Positions 48,572-59,891 of a DNA stretch of 61,487 bases are shown in pieces. Made by a program: the position numbers and the translations under genes. Where the stretch lies: the NCBI GenBank assembly GCA_002633005.1, contig NMRA01000088.1:990880-1052366 (forward strand), written 5' to 3'. The DNA is from Phoronis australis. Its lineage: Eukaryota > Phoronida > Phoronidae. A model generated the notes under the pieces. The model did not search any database and was not told where the DNA came from. It saw only the letters and a list, made by a program, of their open reading frames with translations. Numbering within the stretch: the first letter of the stretch is position 1; each line of letters opens with the position of its first letter.

Positions 48572-48983
48572 GTTTCGAGGGTTCGATCGACCCCCCGCGG
48601 AAAAGGTCCAGCCCCGGCCTATCCGTACCCGGTCAACATCGCCCGAACGGTGCTTGATGATGGGATCGTTCAGACGATTAGAGGAGGCTTTATGTTATTC
48701 ATCGGCATTGAACGCGCGTGGTGGCTACAATATTGGGTACCAAGGGAGTCTAAAAGTATAGCTAGCTAGCCTAGCAGCGAGAGAGCTCCCAAAAAGTAGC
48801 GCCGTGTGAATGCCTTAAAATCGACCAAGAAACAAAATAGCAGAAAATAGGTTTGTTTTCTGCTATTTTGATAGTGGCAGAGTACAGTAAAGCGCAGACA
48901 TTTTCAAATTTCCACTTTAGTTGTGGATTGGTAGATGACATGCGTGCGCGTACACTTATGTGCGTTTCAGTACACACCGATGA

Positions 48984-50073
48984 TAATTAAGCTCACTATT
49001 GGCAGCACTCCGTCGTTGCTCAAAAATCAGACATTTAACTATATGGGCGGCGCATCAGAGGGGGTCGGGGTTTATAGCCCACACTTTTTTCATTGCCGCG
49101 CCTCCCACGAACTACCGTATTTTTTGCACTATGAAAACCCCGACGAGCATGTTCATATTATTAAGAAAAGTAAGTCCAATGGCGTACAACCTCGCAGGCG
49201 TCACACGAGCAACAAACTTTATTTTTGAGCATTATTCTTATTTAAATTCTAATTTTACTTTTCTCCTCTGCGAATTGAGCTAAACTAGTTGAGAATTACT
49301 GCAATGTACCAGTGAACTGGAAATAACACTGAACAAGCGTTCCCGGGTGCTTTTTGCGATCTAATAACTGATTATACGTAATATACATGTAGTCGACCAC
49401 TATAGGTGACGAGATGATAGGGGATTGAGAGTTCTATCTCGCGCTCAATGTGTAACCAGTTCAGGTTACTTGTTGATTTCAATTTTAGGCAGACGCACGC
49501 GCTTTCCATAATGGTGAGTTAAACTTGTTGCAATCGTGTCTGTATTTTCAGAAGGATTCTGAGGTAACGGGCTGCAACTGTATTCATGTACAGGCTCATA
49601 AAGGAGACTTTTATTTGTCAACTTAAAGCGTACCTTGAGCGGTAACACATTCAGATGTAGTTCCTACAGTATTTAAGGTTGTGGTAGGACCTTTGAAAAA
49701 GTTCCAAATCTGGTTAATTTTGAAAAGTGATACCTCAAAACAGCTAATTGAATTCGTAGGAAACTTCAGATATGCCTTATGCAATGTTTTACAAAACGCT
49801 ATTAGGAATTTTTAAAATGTTCGACTTCTGCATGAAGGGTTATCAAAAATATGACTTATATGACTTTTATGATTTTTATAAAAAAACAAGAGTTGAATAC
49901 AACGGAAACGCAATGATAATCTAGAGAACTGTAACAGCGACTTAGATCCATCACCTTGAGCATTTATATCTATGTTATTGACACAGTTTATTTTATAATC
50001 TAAGCACCTTTCATTTTCTTTAGAAATAAGGTCACGTGATCCAATTAAATGCAGATTTATTCTAAATTCTAAC
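48984..50073. repeat. 1.09-kb direct duplication, copy 1
   Basis: It begins TAATTAAGCTCACTATTGGC and ends TTTATTCTAAATTCTAAC, immediately before the N at 50074. It is nearly identical to 50164-51250. Confidence 0.95.
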
Positions 50074-50074
50074 N
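50074..50074. other. Single N ending duplication copy 1
   Basis: The ambiguous base falls exactly where homology of copy 1 stops. Confidence 0.9.
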
Positions 50075-50163
50075 TGAATTAAAAAACACCAAAATAAAAT
50101 TGCCCCCCTAAAGTACTCACAAAAACCATTTTCTAGAGGCCCTACAAAATTTGGCCCACCGAC

Positions 50164-51250
50164 TAATTAAGCTCACTATTGGCAGCACTCCGTCGTTGCT
50201 CAAAAATCAGACATTTAACTACATGGGCGGCGCACCATAGGGGGTCGGGGTTTATAGCCCCCACTTTTTTCATTGCCGCGCCTCCCACGAACTACCGTAT
50301 CTTTTGCACTATGAAAACCCCGACGAGCATGTTCATATTATTAAGAAAAGTAAGTCCAATGGCGCACAACCTCGCAGGCGTCACACGAGCAACAAACTTT
50401 ATTTTTGAGCATTATTCTTATTTAAATTCTGATTTTACTTTTCTCCTCTGCGAATTGAGCTAAACTAGTTGAGAATTACTGCAATGTACCAGTGAACTGG
50501 AAATAACACTGAACAAGCGTTCCCGGGTGCTTTTTGCGATCTAATAACTGATTATACGTAATATAGTCGACCACTATAGGTGACGAGATGATAGGGGATT
50601 GAGAGTTCTCTCTCGCGCTCAATGTGTAACCAGTTCAGCTTACTTGTTGATTTCAATTTTAGGCAGACGCACGCGCTTTCCATAATGGTGAGTTAAACTT
50701 GTTGCAATCGTGTCTGTATTTTCAGAAGGATTCTGAGGTAACGGGCTGCAACTGTATTCATGTACAGGCTCATAAAAGGAGACTTTTATTTGTCAACTTA
50801 AAGCGTACCTTGAGCGGTAACACATTCAGATGTAGTTCCTACAGTATTTAAGGTTGTGGTAGGACCTTTGAAAAAGTTCCAAATTTGGTTAATTTTGAAA
50901 AGTGATATCTCAAAACGGCTAATTGAATTCGTAGGAAACTTCAGATATGCCTTATGCAATGTTTTACAAAACGCTATTAGGAATTTTTAAAATGTTCGAC
51001 TTCTGCATGAAGGGTTATCAAAAATATGACTTATATGACTTTTATGATTTTTATGAAAAAACAAGAGTTGAATACAACGGAAACGCAATGATAATCTCTA
51101 GAGAACTGTAACAGCGACTTAGAGCCATCACCTTGAGCATTTATATCTATGTTATTGACACAGTTTATTTTACAATCTAAGCACCTTTCATTTTCTTTAG
51201 AAATAAGGTCACGTGATCCAATTAAATGCAGATTTATTCTAAATTCTAAC
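50164..51250. repeat. 1.09-kb direct duplication, copy 2
   Basis: This is the second copy, about 1,180 bases on. Differences are mostly single bases and 1-4-base indels. Open frames at 48999-49283 and 50179-50463 are the same noncoding-looking frame in each copy. Confidence 0.95.
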
Positions 51251-51721
51251 ATCAAATTCTACCAGCTTCCTACTTTCAGAAAGAACATACTTTTACTCGG
51301 TTAAAGTTTTGGCTAACTATACAGACTAATCAATAAGGCCCATCAAAACCTCGAAAGCATATCACATTGACCACACACAAGTCATGAATTGCAAATTGTA
51401 ATGAACTTTTAAACTTATTGTTGTCTTGCGTCTACGTCACTGCGAGAATCCTGAGTTAATTCTTACTGTGAAAATCCAACACCTGCACATATTGGTTTTC
51501 ATGCCAATTGACCAATCGCAAGCTCCGCCCCCTTGCGTAATGTTGACTAACAAACAATAAGGTTTACTCGGCAACGGGTTGTTTGTCGGGTAAAATGGCG
51601 TCTTGGAAACGAAGGTGTGTCACGAATGTTGAGTTCTAAATGGTTAGTTAAGCCGTCACTCAAAGTCCTGGCGATAGGTCAATTCACTCTAGTATCCAGG
51701 AACATATATACATTTACATAT

Positions 51722-51724
<3 letters not shown>

Positions 51725-51810
<86 letters not shown>

Positions 51811-51829
51811 CATACATACATACACATAT

Positions 51830-51866
<37 letters not shown>
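51725..51866. repeat. Facing (CA)n and (TG)n tracts
   Basis: A CA run of about 38 units is followed by CATATATATACATACATACATA and then a TG run of about 17 units with CGCG interruptions. The two tracts are complementary, so the locus can fold into a long hairpin. Open frames on both strands here are repeat artefacts. Confidence 0.95.
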
Positions 51867-51876
<10 letters not shown>

Positions 51877-51904
51877 CATGTGCGTGAATTACCCTCCTAA
51901 ACAT

Positions 51905-52190
51905 TTCCATTTAAGAAAGGTCACATTTTCATTATGGGAAATTTGCTACCAGCATCTATGTCTTATCATACCAAATAAGGAGACTGCTTTGCCTTTTGGG
52001 AGAAAAATCGATGAGGAGTTTACACATCGGTTTTCGGTATTTCAAACTAAACGAAAAATGCCTTGATAAGTACAGAAATTTAAAATTTGCACGGAACAAA
52101 GGGTAAAAATACCTGGTGCACAGTTTAACTTCAGTTTCTGGCGCAGAGAACCACTTTGAATTATGCAATTTAGTCTGTTTTTCGCGTTGT
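51905..52190 (+). repeat. Dispersed repeat R3, plus copy 2
   Basis: It contains TCTATGTCTTATCATACCAA, AAATAAGGAGACTGCTTTGC, GGGAGAAAAATCGATGAGGA and CAGTTTAACTTCAGTTTCTG, aligning with copies at 35515 (-) and 39405 (+). This copy follows the facing CA/TG tracts. Confidence 0.6.
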
Positions 52191-53046
52191 ATGCCACTTC
52201 AGTAGTGCGAGCATCAATGAGATAACATTTCAATGTCAACTCCTGACCCCTTGTGTCCCTTGGTCATACAATATGCTGCGAGTAAACAAGGCTAAAAATG
52301 TTAATGACAAGAGAAGTGTTTTGGTAAGCACAGAAAAAAGGTAGTTGTTTACCGAATTTCTCGGGTTTTGATATTTGGACGGTATGGAGTTATGTTCCAT
52401 GACAACAAAGTAAAAGTAAAATGAGGTAGAAACAATGATAAAATACGGTAGGCAGAAAATAAGTAGATTTGATGCATTGATGGCCTTAAACGCATGTTAC
52501 AGCACAGCTTGGCCATATAAAACTAGAAATCTTAATTCACACACTAACTAACTACCTAAGTTACGTTTACATCATTCAAATTGAAGTTAGGTAATGCAGA
52601 ATTAACTAACACCTAGTTTTAAATCAAATAATAAGCATTCTTGTAATACACAGTGCCATGCTATAAAAATTTTCTTGAAAAACATCCCTTCGGTTTGCAA
52701 CTGGTCGACAGCCGACTAGATGGATGACTTTGTGAAAATGATGCTGTAAGTAAAAACTGCAAGAGTTTTACAAAGACATGAGCACTGAAATGAGGGTCAA
52801 AACAGGACATTCAGTGGCATGTGACCAAAAAGGTGATGATATCTGATAAAAAGGCCCCAAAAGCTGAAAACATAAGAACATGGCTTGTGCATAATGGTAG
52901 ACTAGTCAGTGTATTGCAGGCCTATAAAGGGCGCTGGTTAAAAAACGACTGGAACTGTCATGTCTTGTGAATCCCTGCAGTTACCAGACGTACATAGTGC
53001 GTAGAAGTCTATGTAATGTACAAGATCAAATCTCCAGTATCTAATG

Positions 53047-53409
53047 CACGGGTGAGAAACAACATGACCGCCGGTCCTCTAAATCACACTGACTCACCCA
53101 AAACAGGACCTCCGGGGATCAAATGGGACCGTCGCACCAGAAAATGGGACTGATGCACCTAAAAACATGACCGCCCCACCACAAAACAGGACTGAACATC
53201 ATATGATGACCGCCGGACAATATGCGGTTTCAATCCCCGGCGGTCATCATATGATGTTCAGTCCCCGGCGGTCCTGTTTTGTGGTGGGGCGGTCATGTTT
53301 TTAGGTGCGTCAGTCCTGGCGCGACGATCCCATTTGATCCCCGGAGGTCCTGTTTTGGGTGAGGCGGTCCGATTTAAGAGGACCGCGGTCATGTTGTTTC
53401 TCACCCGTG
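53047..53409. mobile_element. 363-bp foldback element with internal repeats
   Basis: The left and right halves are inverted copies from CACGGGTGAGAAACAACATG at the outer edge through CAAAACAGGACCTCCGGGG and CACCACAAAACAGGACTGA to a centre near 53225, with a short loop. A GACCGCC/GGCGGTC motif recurs several times in each arm. There is no coding sequence. Confidence 0.92.
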
Positions 53410-54167
53410 TAGGGTCCAATCACAAACGATCAGAGATGCAGGCACAAAACAAGTATAGTGCAGTTATGTCCAGGCATAATAACGACTTGAAGTATGAAGA
53501 AGCAAGCAGATCAAATCAGCCACGGATCCAAGTCAGAGGTCATGCCACTAGGATAATTCACTGACAATCACCGAGTAGGCTATTGAAAGAACACAACTGA
53601 TTTGTCAAAGCATGAAACACATTATGGGAAGATATTCACTCAACAGCACTAAAAGTTAAGAACCATAATATCCAGGGAGCCAAGATTTTAGGTCCAAGGA
53701 CATAATAAGCTTTTATACTAGTTCACAACATAGAAAGCATAGATGTCAGAGTAATATTCACTCCTTGACCTTGGTCCTGGGTACGCCGGGGTTAGAGTGA
53801 TAGACAGATAGCGTCATCTGTTCATCTGCATTGTTCCATGACAGTAAACATAGCACACAACGCACGGTATAGTACAGCAGTCTTCATACGTTAATAAACC
53901 GGAGCAATCTTATGATAACGCACAGCGGGAAACCAGTCACAAGTCCACCGACCATGTTTATTTTCTTCGGAGCACACGCCCGCTAAGTGTCGCTACGGTT
54001 CATGAAACGACCAATGCCTGGAAACAATGTTCGCTACTGCGGGTCGTCCAATGGGATTTCGGATTTCCCAATAACTAGTCTCTAGTCTCCTGCACAGACC
54101 CTCGAGGTTGATGTTATAGTAACGCGGCCTATAATTCCTCAGAGACAGCCAACTTACCCAACTTCTT

Positions 54168-54168
54168 N
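54168..54168. other. Single N upstream of tubulin exon
   Basis: This lone ambiguous base lies 705 bases before the alpha-tubulin exon. An unclosed contig join here could explain the missing first tubulin exon. Confidence 0.9.
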
Positions 54169-54872
54169 ACAGAAGACTTGCTTAACTTGTAAATCTCTTG
54201 AGACTTCTCTCCGATATTTGTGATTCCCCGGGTTGTCCTTCTGGAATTCAGTGAATCAGTTCCTCGCTTTCTTTGGAACATGCAGCAGTCTTGGATCTCC
54301 CACTGCCACTTTTAAGCTCAACAGACCCTATATTGCGCGTTTTAGCAATGAGTCGAACGACTCCACCCATTTCCTGAGAACTGCCTTACTATTCTTCTTC
54401 CCTCCACCCTTTCTACGTGTAACAGATATCATCCACCTGTACACGGGCTACACAATAGTACACTAGAGCCCGGGGTCTTATCTATTTGCTCTTCGAATTT
54501 CCTATACGAATTTTTATGAAATTTTGCACACAAATTTATTTCTGTTAGGGAGACGATGACGTCTTTTTGGACGGATTCGACGTAACCTGCGCCACCAAGT
54601 GGTCAGTTTTCTAACACTATCAAGTGCTCCTAAATATTTGCTGCGCAGTAAATGGGCACATTTCAACACTTTCATTGGTCGTCGTCTTTGGCGTGTCACG
54701 TGCATAAGAGTACACGCGAAGTGTTTTCTTAATTTCATCAAGTGGTTCGAGAGATGTGAATATTAATAATTTATGAAAACGGTGTTGTTAGCATCATCCC
54801 GTGATTCTAACAACAACGGATATTTATTTTCGTCTGTTGTTGTCTAAATTGTTTTTATTATTTCATTTACAG

Positions 54873-56002
54873 ACGAGATACGTACAGGACCTTACCGTCA
54901 TCTGTTCCACCCCGAATCCATGGTAAACGCGAAAGAAGATGCCGCTAATAACTACGCCCGCGGTCATTATACTATCGGCAAGGAAGCTATAGACCCAATC
55001 TTAGACCGAATACGTAAACTGGCCGACCAGTGCACTGGACTCCAGGGATTCTTGCTCTTCCATTCTTTTGGCGGGGGTACCGGTTCTGGCTTCACCTCCC
55101 TTTTGATGGAGAGGCTCACCGTGGATTACGGGAAGAAGACACAGCTTGAGTTCGCTATTTATCCAGCTCCTCACGTCGCCACTGCTATTGTTGAGCCGTA
55201 CAACTCCATTCTGACAACCCATGCCACACTTGAACACTCCAATGTCGCCTTTTTGGTCGACAACGAGGCTATTTACGATATCTGCCGTCGTAACCTAGAT
55301 ATCGAACGACCATCTTACGCCAACCTCAACCGTTTGATTGCTTTGGTTGTCAGCTCCATCACCGCGTCACTGCGCTTTGAGGGTTCCCTAAATGTCGATT
55401 TGAGCGAGTTTCAGACCAACTTGGTGCCTTTTCCCCGTATTCACTTCCCTATGGCTACATATGCTCCGATCATCTCTGCTGAAAAGGCTTACCACGAACA
55501 AGTGACCGTTGCCGAGATCACCAACGCCTGCTTTGAGTCAGCTAATCAATTGGTGAAGTGCGACCCACGTAATGGCAAGTACATGTCCTGCTGTCTGCTT
55601 TACCGGGGTGATGTTGTTCCCAAGGATGTCAATGCTGCCATTGCTACTATTAAAACCAAGCGTACTATCCAGTTCGTCGACTGGTGCCCAACTGGATTTA
55701 AGGTTGGCATCAATTACCACACATTGACCGCAGTTCCAGGGGGTGACTTAGCTAAAGTCCAGCGCGCCCTGTGTGTCTTGAGCAATACCACAGCTATCGC
55801 CGAGGCCTGGGCTCGTCTTGATCATAAGTTCGATCTTATGTACGCCAAGCGAGCCTTCGTCCACTGGTACATCCGTGAGGGGATGGAAGAGGGGGAATTC
55901 AGCGAAGCTCGTGAAGATATTGCCGCTCTCGAAAAGGATTACAAAGAGGTTGCTCGCAATACCAAGGGTTCGGAGGAGGAGGCGGATGGCGACGAATACT
56001 AA
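54873..56002 (+). CDS. Alpha-tubulin, long 3' exon (N-terminus missing)
   Basis: This is a microtubule subunit and GTP-binding protein. The exon starts after a ttcatttacag acceptor (phase 1) with [15 protein letters not shown], at the classic alpha-tubulin intron site near codon 76, and runs without introns to a stop at 56000-56002, about 376 residues. Seen: the GTP-binding GGGTGSG loop, [17 protein letters not shown] containing the catalytic Glu, [20 protein letters not shown], and a short acidic tail ending Glu-Tyr, so detyrosination is possible. It lacks the first ~75 residues, including the Lys40 region, and I find no such exon upstream in the window. Compared with canonical alpha-tubulin it has many substitutions (for example [11 protein letters not shown] for the usual NYQPPTVVPGG), which suggests a diverged paralogue. 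It is intact after the splice site. Confidence 0.93.
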
Positions 56003-56509
56003 ATGTTATCTTGATATCACTTTCTACGTCTCAAGAATGTTACTAATTCAGTTTTAAAAAGTTGGAAATCTATATCATACAAATAATAGCCAGTTTGAGT
56101 TTGTGAAGCTAAGCCCTCGAAACGCTTTAAGACACCAATGAAGAATAAGGAATGATTCGTTAAAATTAACGAAATGGAAATTTGCCTGGAATAGAATGAA
56201 TTACTGATAATTCAAAGTTTAAGTTTTAGAAGACAAAATTAACTAGTAAACAGGAATAAATTAAAACAGATTTAAAAAGGCACAACTGATTTTGAGGGGA
56301 CGTTATCAAGGAAAAAGTTGTTTTTTGAAATCATTTTCAGACGGAATCGCAGAACTTGCCCTGCTGTTGGAGCTGAAAAACACGTTATGGGGGAGAAGGT
56401 TGTTTTTTGAGACCATTTTCAACGCCGAATTGCGTAACTTGCCCTGCTGTGGGAGTTGAAAACCATTCGATAAATGGCAAAGTATTTTAAAAACATTGCA
56501 CTGGTTAAG

Positions 56510-56700
56510 TCACTGGCCTTGATTTCAGCGAATGTCTGGTAGACAACGGCGAAAATTGGCGATTTGTAAGAAAAACACAACATCAACGGATTTGGTTGCT
56601 TTATAGTTCTGGTCAAAGATAACAACTTCAAGAGTATGTACAGTCCATCAATAATCCTCGAAATTATTGTTTTGGAGGAGAAACCGCTAATTCATTTGAA
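56510..56700 (+). repeat. Dispersed noncoding repeat R2, copy 3
   Basis: It matches 10185-10445 through GAAAATTGGCGATTTGTAAG, CGGATTTGGTTGCTTTATAG, TCTGGTCAAAGATAACAAC and AATAATCCTCGAAATT, with gaps. Confidence 0.55.
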
Positions 56701-58533
56701 AATTTCCAAACACCAGGTGGTACTTTTTACCAAATTTTTGTGATTAGTTTTGATCATGGCCTGAAAAAGATCACTTCGTTGATATTTGAAATCAAGACTA
56801 CAGAAACGGTAGGCGCAGTTTGATATAGTTGATCAGCCTGTTTTTATTCTCTTATTAAAACTGCACGTCTTTACATATTTCGGAATCAAGTTTACGATCA
56901 CTTTTGTGGATTTTGCTAGAACATAATTCAAGGAATGTCTTTTAGTTTATCAAATTTTGATTTTTATTCGTTTGGGATTGGATGTTTTCTTGGACAGGTA
57001 CTTGAACATTAGTTGTAATGAAATTGTTTCAAAAATTTCATTAGAATTTCGGAGTATTTACCATTACCATTTCTAGGTAAAATCAAACTGATTCCCCGTA
57101 AATTATGGATACTTGTTATGTAATAATCCAAAGAATTGTTAAATTCGTGGTTAATAACAAATTGGTGGGACTGAATTTAGTCGTGGTTAGCCAGCAGCAT
57201 GTCTCGAACATCAGAAATTCTGTAAAAGGTACTAATTTGTCTGATCCTCTGCTTTTTAAAGGTTGAATGTTGTCATTTTCATGTTCGAATTATGTATGGA
57301 ATATCGTCTGGTATGTGGTATAATAGATTATTACCATGTTGTCGACCGTTATTGTTTTAACAATGAAATTTCTAACGCTTCTGTTTTGTCACACATTTAG
57401 CAATAGACCCGTCCTGTATCAAACTCTCCTCCGTACGGGAGGTAGAAATGTCATTGCATGGCTGACCTGATTTTTAAATGTGGGTCACTCCTGAGTTCAA
57501 TAACTTGGGGGAACAATACAATTCGCACCCAGTCAGGATAATTGCCATTTTAGGTGCCACTTTCTTGATGTCAACATGGCTACTTAAATGCACCACTAGA
57601 CACAGGAAACCTGGATTATGAGAACCAGTTCCTTCCATTGAATAATAGGCATCAAAGTGGTTCTCAAAGTTAGGGTGTTTTTGTAGTGCATTAGTCAGTT
57701 GTTCGCTTTTAATATGATTTGAGTCATAACTGTCGGCTAATATTGAAGTGCATTTATTGGGTAACTAAACAGGGCGCTTTCTAATCGAAATTTGATGATA
57801 ATTTCCTACAAGTGAGTTTCGGATACAAGTTACGACCCATGCCAAATGACGTCGTATGGAGGTCGCAAAGTATTGTTCAATTTGCGAGATTCACGTACGC
57901 GACGGGCGTAAGCGTGTCCCATGGTTATCGCTTATGGGACACTTCCATTGTTTTCCTTTGTTGCATCTTTGTTGGACATAACAATACAGGTCACAAGAAT
58001 ATCGTACCTGGTACACATCAGCCCGTTACGTATAAATGCTTGCCCCTATCTTTATTACAAGTAAGAAAAACAAAGTGAAAAATGGATAATCATCTATTGA
58101 TATATATGCGAGGAGCTCGCGACCTTATTTCCCGGGGGGTCAGATAATGTGAGCAAATTTATTTTATGAAACAGGATACAGAATGGAGCGCCAACGATGC
58201 GTTTTGCGCCTTGAATATGGTCTAGTCGTTAGTCAGTTTCAGGCGTCGACTTACACACAGTAAATGAAGCAGAGGGGTCATTGTGAGACACAGGCTTCGT
58301 TAACAGGATTCAGTTGGAACATGTGTGTTATACTTCGTTCGCATGCTATTCGATCAGAAGGGACTTGGTATGAAACAGTAATGTCAGGTGTTCTGAAATC
58401 TAAAAAATATTTCTAATCCTGGTAAGACACAAGTGAGGTAAATTTCATTACCGTAAATGCCCAAAGTTAAAAGTTTGGTTTTTGACACAATCCCTGTATT
58501 TATTACCCCTTTAATAGTGATGCTTTTGACAGT

Positions 58534-58600
58534 GCAGCAGAGTGGTTGAGCTGGAGAGACCTGGAGGTCGAATCCTATGTTTGCTTATAGATAACGAGGA
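58534..58600 (+). repeat. tRNA-like SINE head fragment
   Basis: GCAGCAGAGTGGTTGAGCTGG (A-box-like) is followed by GGAGGTCGAATCC (B-box-like) at the right spacing. No complete cloverleaf is possible, so a SINE or pseudo-tRNA is more likely than a gene. Confidence 0.35.
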
Positions 58601-58831
58601 GAACACTAGCGAAAATTAAAATTTAATTGGTGACATCAGGCACGCAAGCAACGATCCAAATTGTAGACATTCTGGTCACGTGGGACCCTCTTTGTCCCAC
58701 GAACGCCGATAATGAACTCCTGTCCTCAGCCTATTAATATGATAAAAGACTCGTTTTTCATTAGCCATCCCGGCCAACCCGCGATCGAGAACGCCCGGAA
58801 GGCGATCGAGAGCGAGACCTTGCACCAAAAA

Positions 58832-58856
58832 ATGGCTGACGACAGTGACGTACCCG
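58832..58856 (+). CDS. Possible first coding exon (MADDSDVP..)
   Basis: ATG 58832 in strong context (AAAAAATGG) is followed by eight codons and a consensus phase-1 donor (CCCG|gtgagt). The local sequence is CG-rich, as near a promoter. It cannot splice directly to the exon at 61302, which needs phase 0, so at least one intervening exon would be required. Confidence 0.4.
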
Positions 58857-59102
58857 GTGAGTTTAAGTGTCATTTTCTGCTTAAATAGAGGCCACTTTGG
58901 TACAAATGCTACACACAGAAAAGCGTCAGAGTGTAACTTTTGTTGTGAATTTGAAATAATTAATAGTTGGCTTTTCCTTATTTTTTTAAAATAAAGAGTT
59001 CAGAAAGCAATGGCTTTCGGTAACATGCCTTGCGCCTCGTAAGATCGACAATTTTTACTTGTTATTAACAATTCCATGGTTCTTAAGAATTGACGTGTGA
59101 CG

Positions 59103-59891
59103 TCAGTCAGTGGGTGGGTATATGTTTGAGCCCGAGTATAATGAGACAGAGTACGCACAGGCACAATTTGCAAGTGTTCCGCGACACACTCCCACTGGAT
59201 GGTGACCTGAGCACACAAACTGCTTACATCCTGCCGTTGTGACTCCCTCACCACACACCTGGTACCGTCGAAATAGCTCCAATACTTTAGACAAGTCCAC
59301 AATAAACGTTTCAAAGTTTGGCTCGCCGATCTGTTCATAGGACGACGAACTGTCCTCGTCACTGTGCGTCGAACTGGGCCTGCATTCACTCCCACTACTC
59401 AACATTGCTCCGCTTACAGGCTCTGGGCTAGAGACAACAGCACAGGGCGAATCACTGCTAGTTCCAGAATTGCACGCTCTGGAGGTACGTTCGGAGGCAC
59501 GGGTGACAGTAGATGAAGCCTTGCCCCCAGTCACTGTAGTGGCCACAGCTCGCGATTTGCTTCTCGCTTCAAAAACGCACTTCTCGGGGTCGGCGACGAG
59601 GCACTGCCGGGAATCAACAGCGACGGTATGGCACCCTTCTTTAGGCGTTGTTTCGAAGGGGCCTTCATTAATTAAGCGTACATATCTCTCTCGTAATCTG
59701 ACGGCAGAAAATGCTTGCCATACACTCGGTAACCCTCCACTGCTTTGAACTTTGCGTTGACGAGTAATGCTGCGTTCTTCACACGAACGAGCCAAATGTG
59801 TGTCATCGTTCGGAAAGCGATGCAAAAGCCCCTTCAAAACGCGCGTGAGATGACAATGAATACACCCTGGTATACAGCAACAGTGCGGCAT
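59103..59891 (-). CDS. THAP-like/transposon-type open frame
   Basis: A 262-codon - strand frame starts MPHCCCIPGCIHC and reaches LLHRFPND, like the start of a THAP zinc finger (C-x4-C then HRFP), but the usual Trp and CxxHF are missing. The middle is Ser/Thr-rich and low in complexity. Near the end NFETFIVDLSKVLELFRRYQ then VCGEGVT recalls a Cys-containing segment often seen in THAP-bearing transposon proteins. It may be an uninterrupted exon of such a gene or a decayed transposon. I cannot assign a function. Confidence 0.4.
   Translation of the reverse strand: MPHCCCIPGCIHCHLTRVLKGLLHRFPNDDTHLARSCEERSITRQRKVQSSGGLPSVWQAFSAVRLRERYVRLINEGPFETTPKEGCHTVAVDSRQCLVADPEKCVFEARSKSRAVATTVTGGKASSTVTRASERTSRACNSGTSSDSPCAVVSSPEPVSGAMLSSGSECRPSSTHSDEDSSSSYEQIGEPNFETFIVDLSKVLELFRRYQVCGEGVTTAGCKQFVCSGHHPVGVCRGTLANCACAYSVSLYSGSNIYPPTD

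Larger units (their letters stand above)
41213..54872. other. Repeat-rich intergenic region
   Basis: In 13.6 kb I find no complete gene. It holds the - strand membrane-protein exon at 41571, a MITE, a recombinase remnant with direct repeats, a reverse SINE, an N-linked duplication, facing CA/TG tracts and a long foldback, each listed separately. Confidence 0.4.
56003..58831. other. Downstream of tubulin, repeats only
   Basis: I see no gene. It contains R2 copy 3 (56510-56700), preceded by a short direct duplication at about 56300-56460 (AAGTTGTTTTTTGAAATCAT and AAGGTTGTTTTTTGAGACCA units), and a tRNA-like B-box segment near 58560. Confidence 0.4.

Noticed and set aside
51617-52066. 149-aa frame through the CA/TG tracts, with Thr-His repeats
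   Set aside because: It is dinucleotide-repeat translation, with mirror frames on the other strand.
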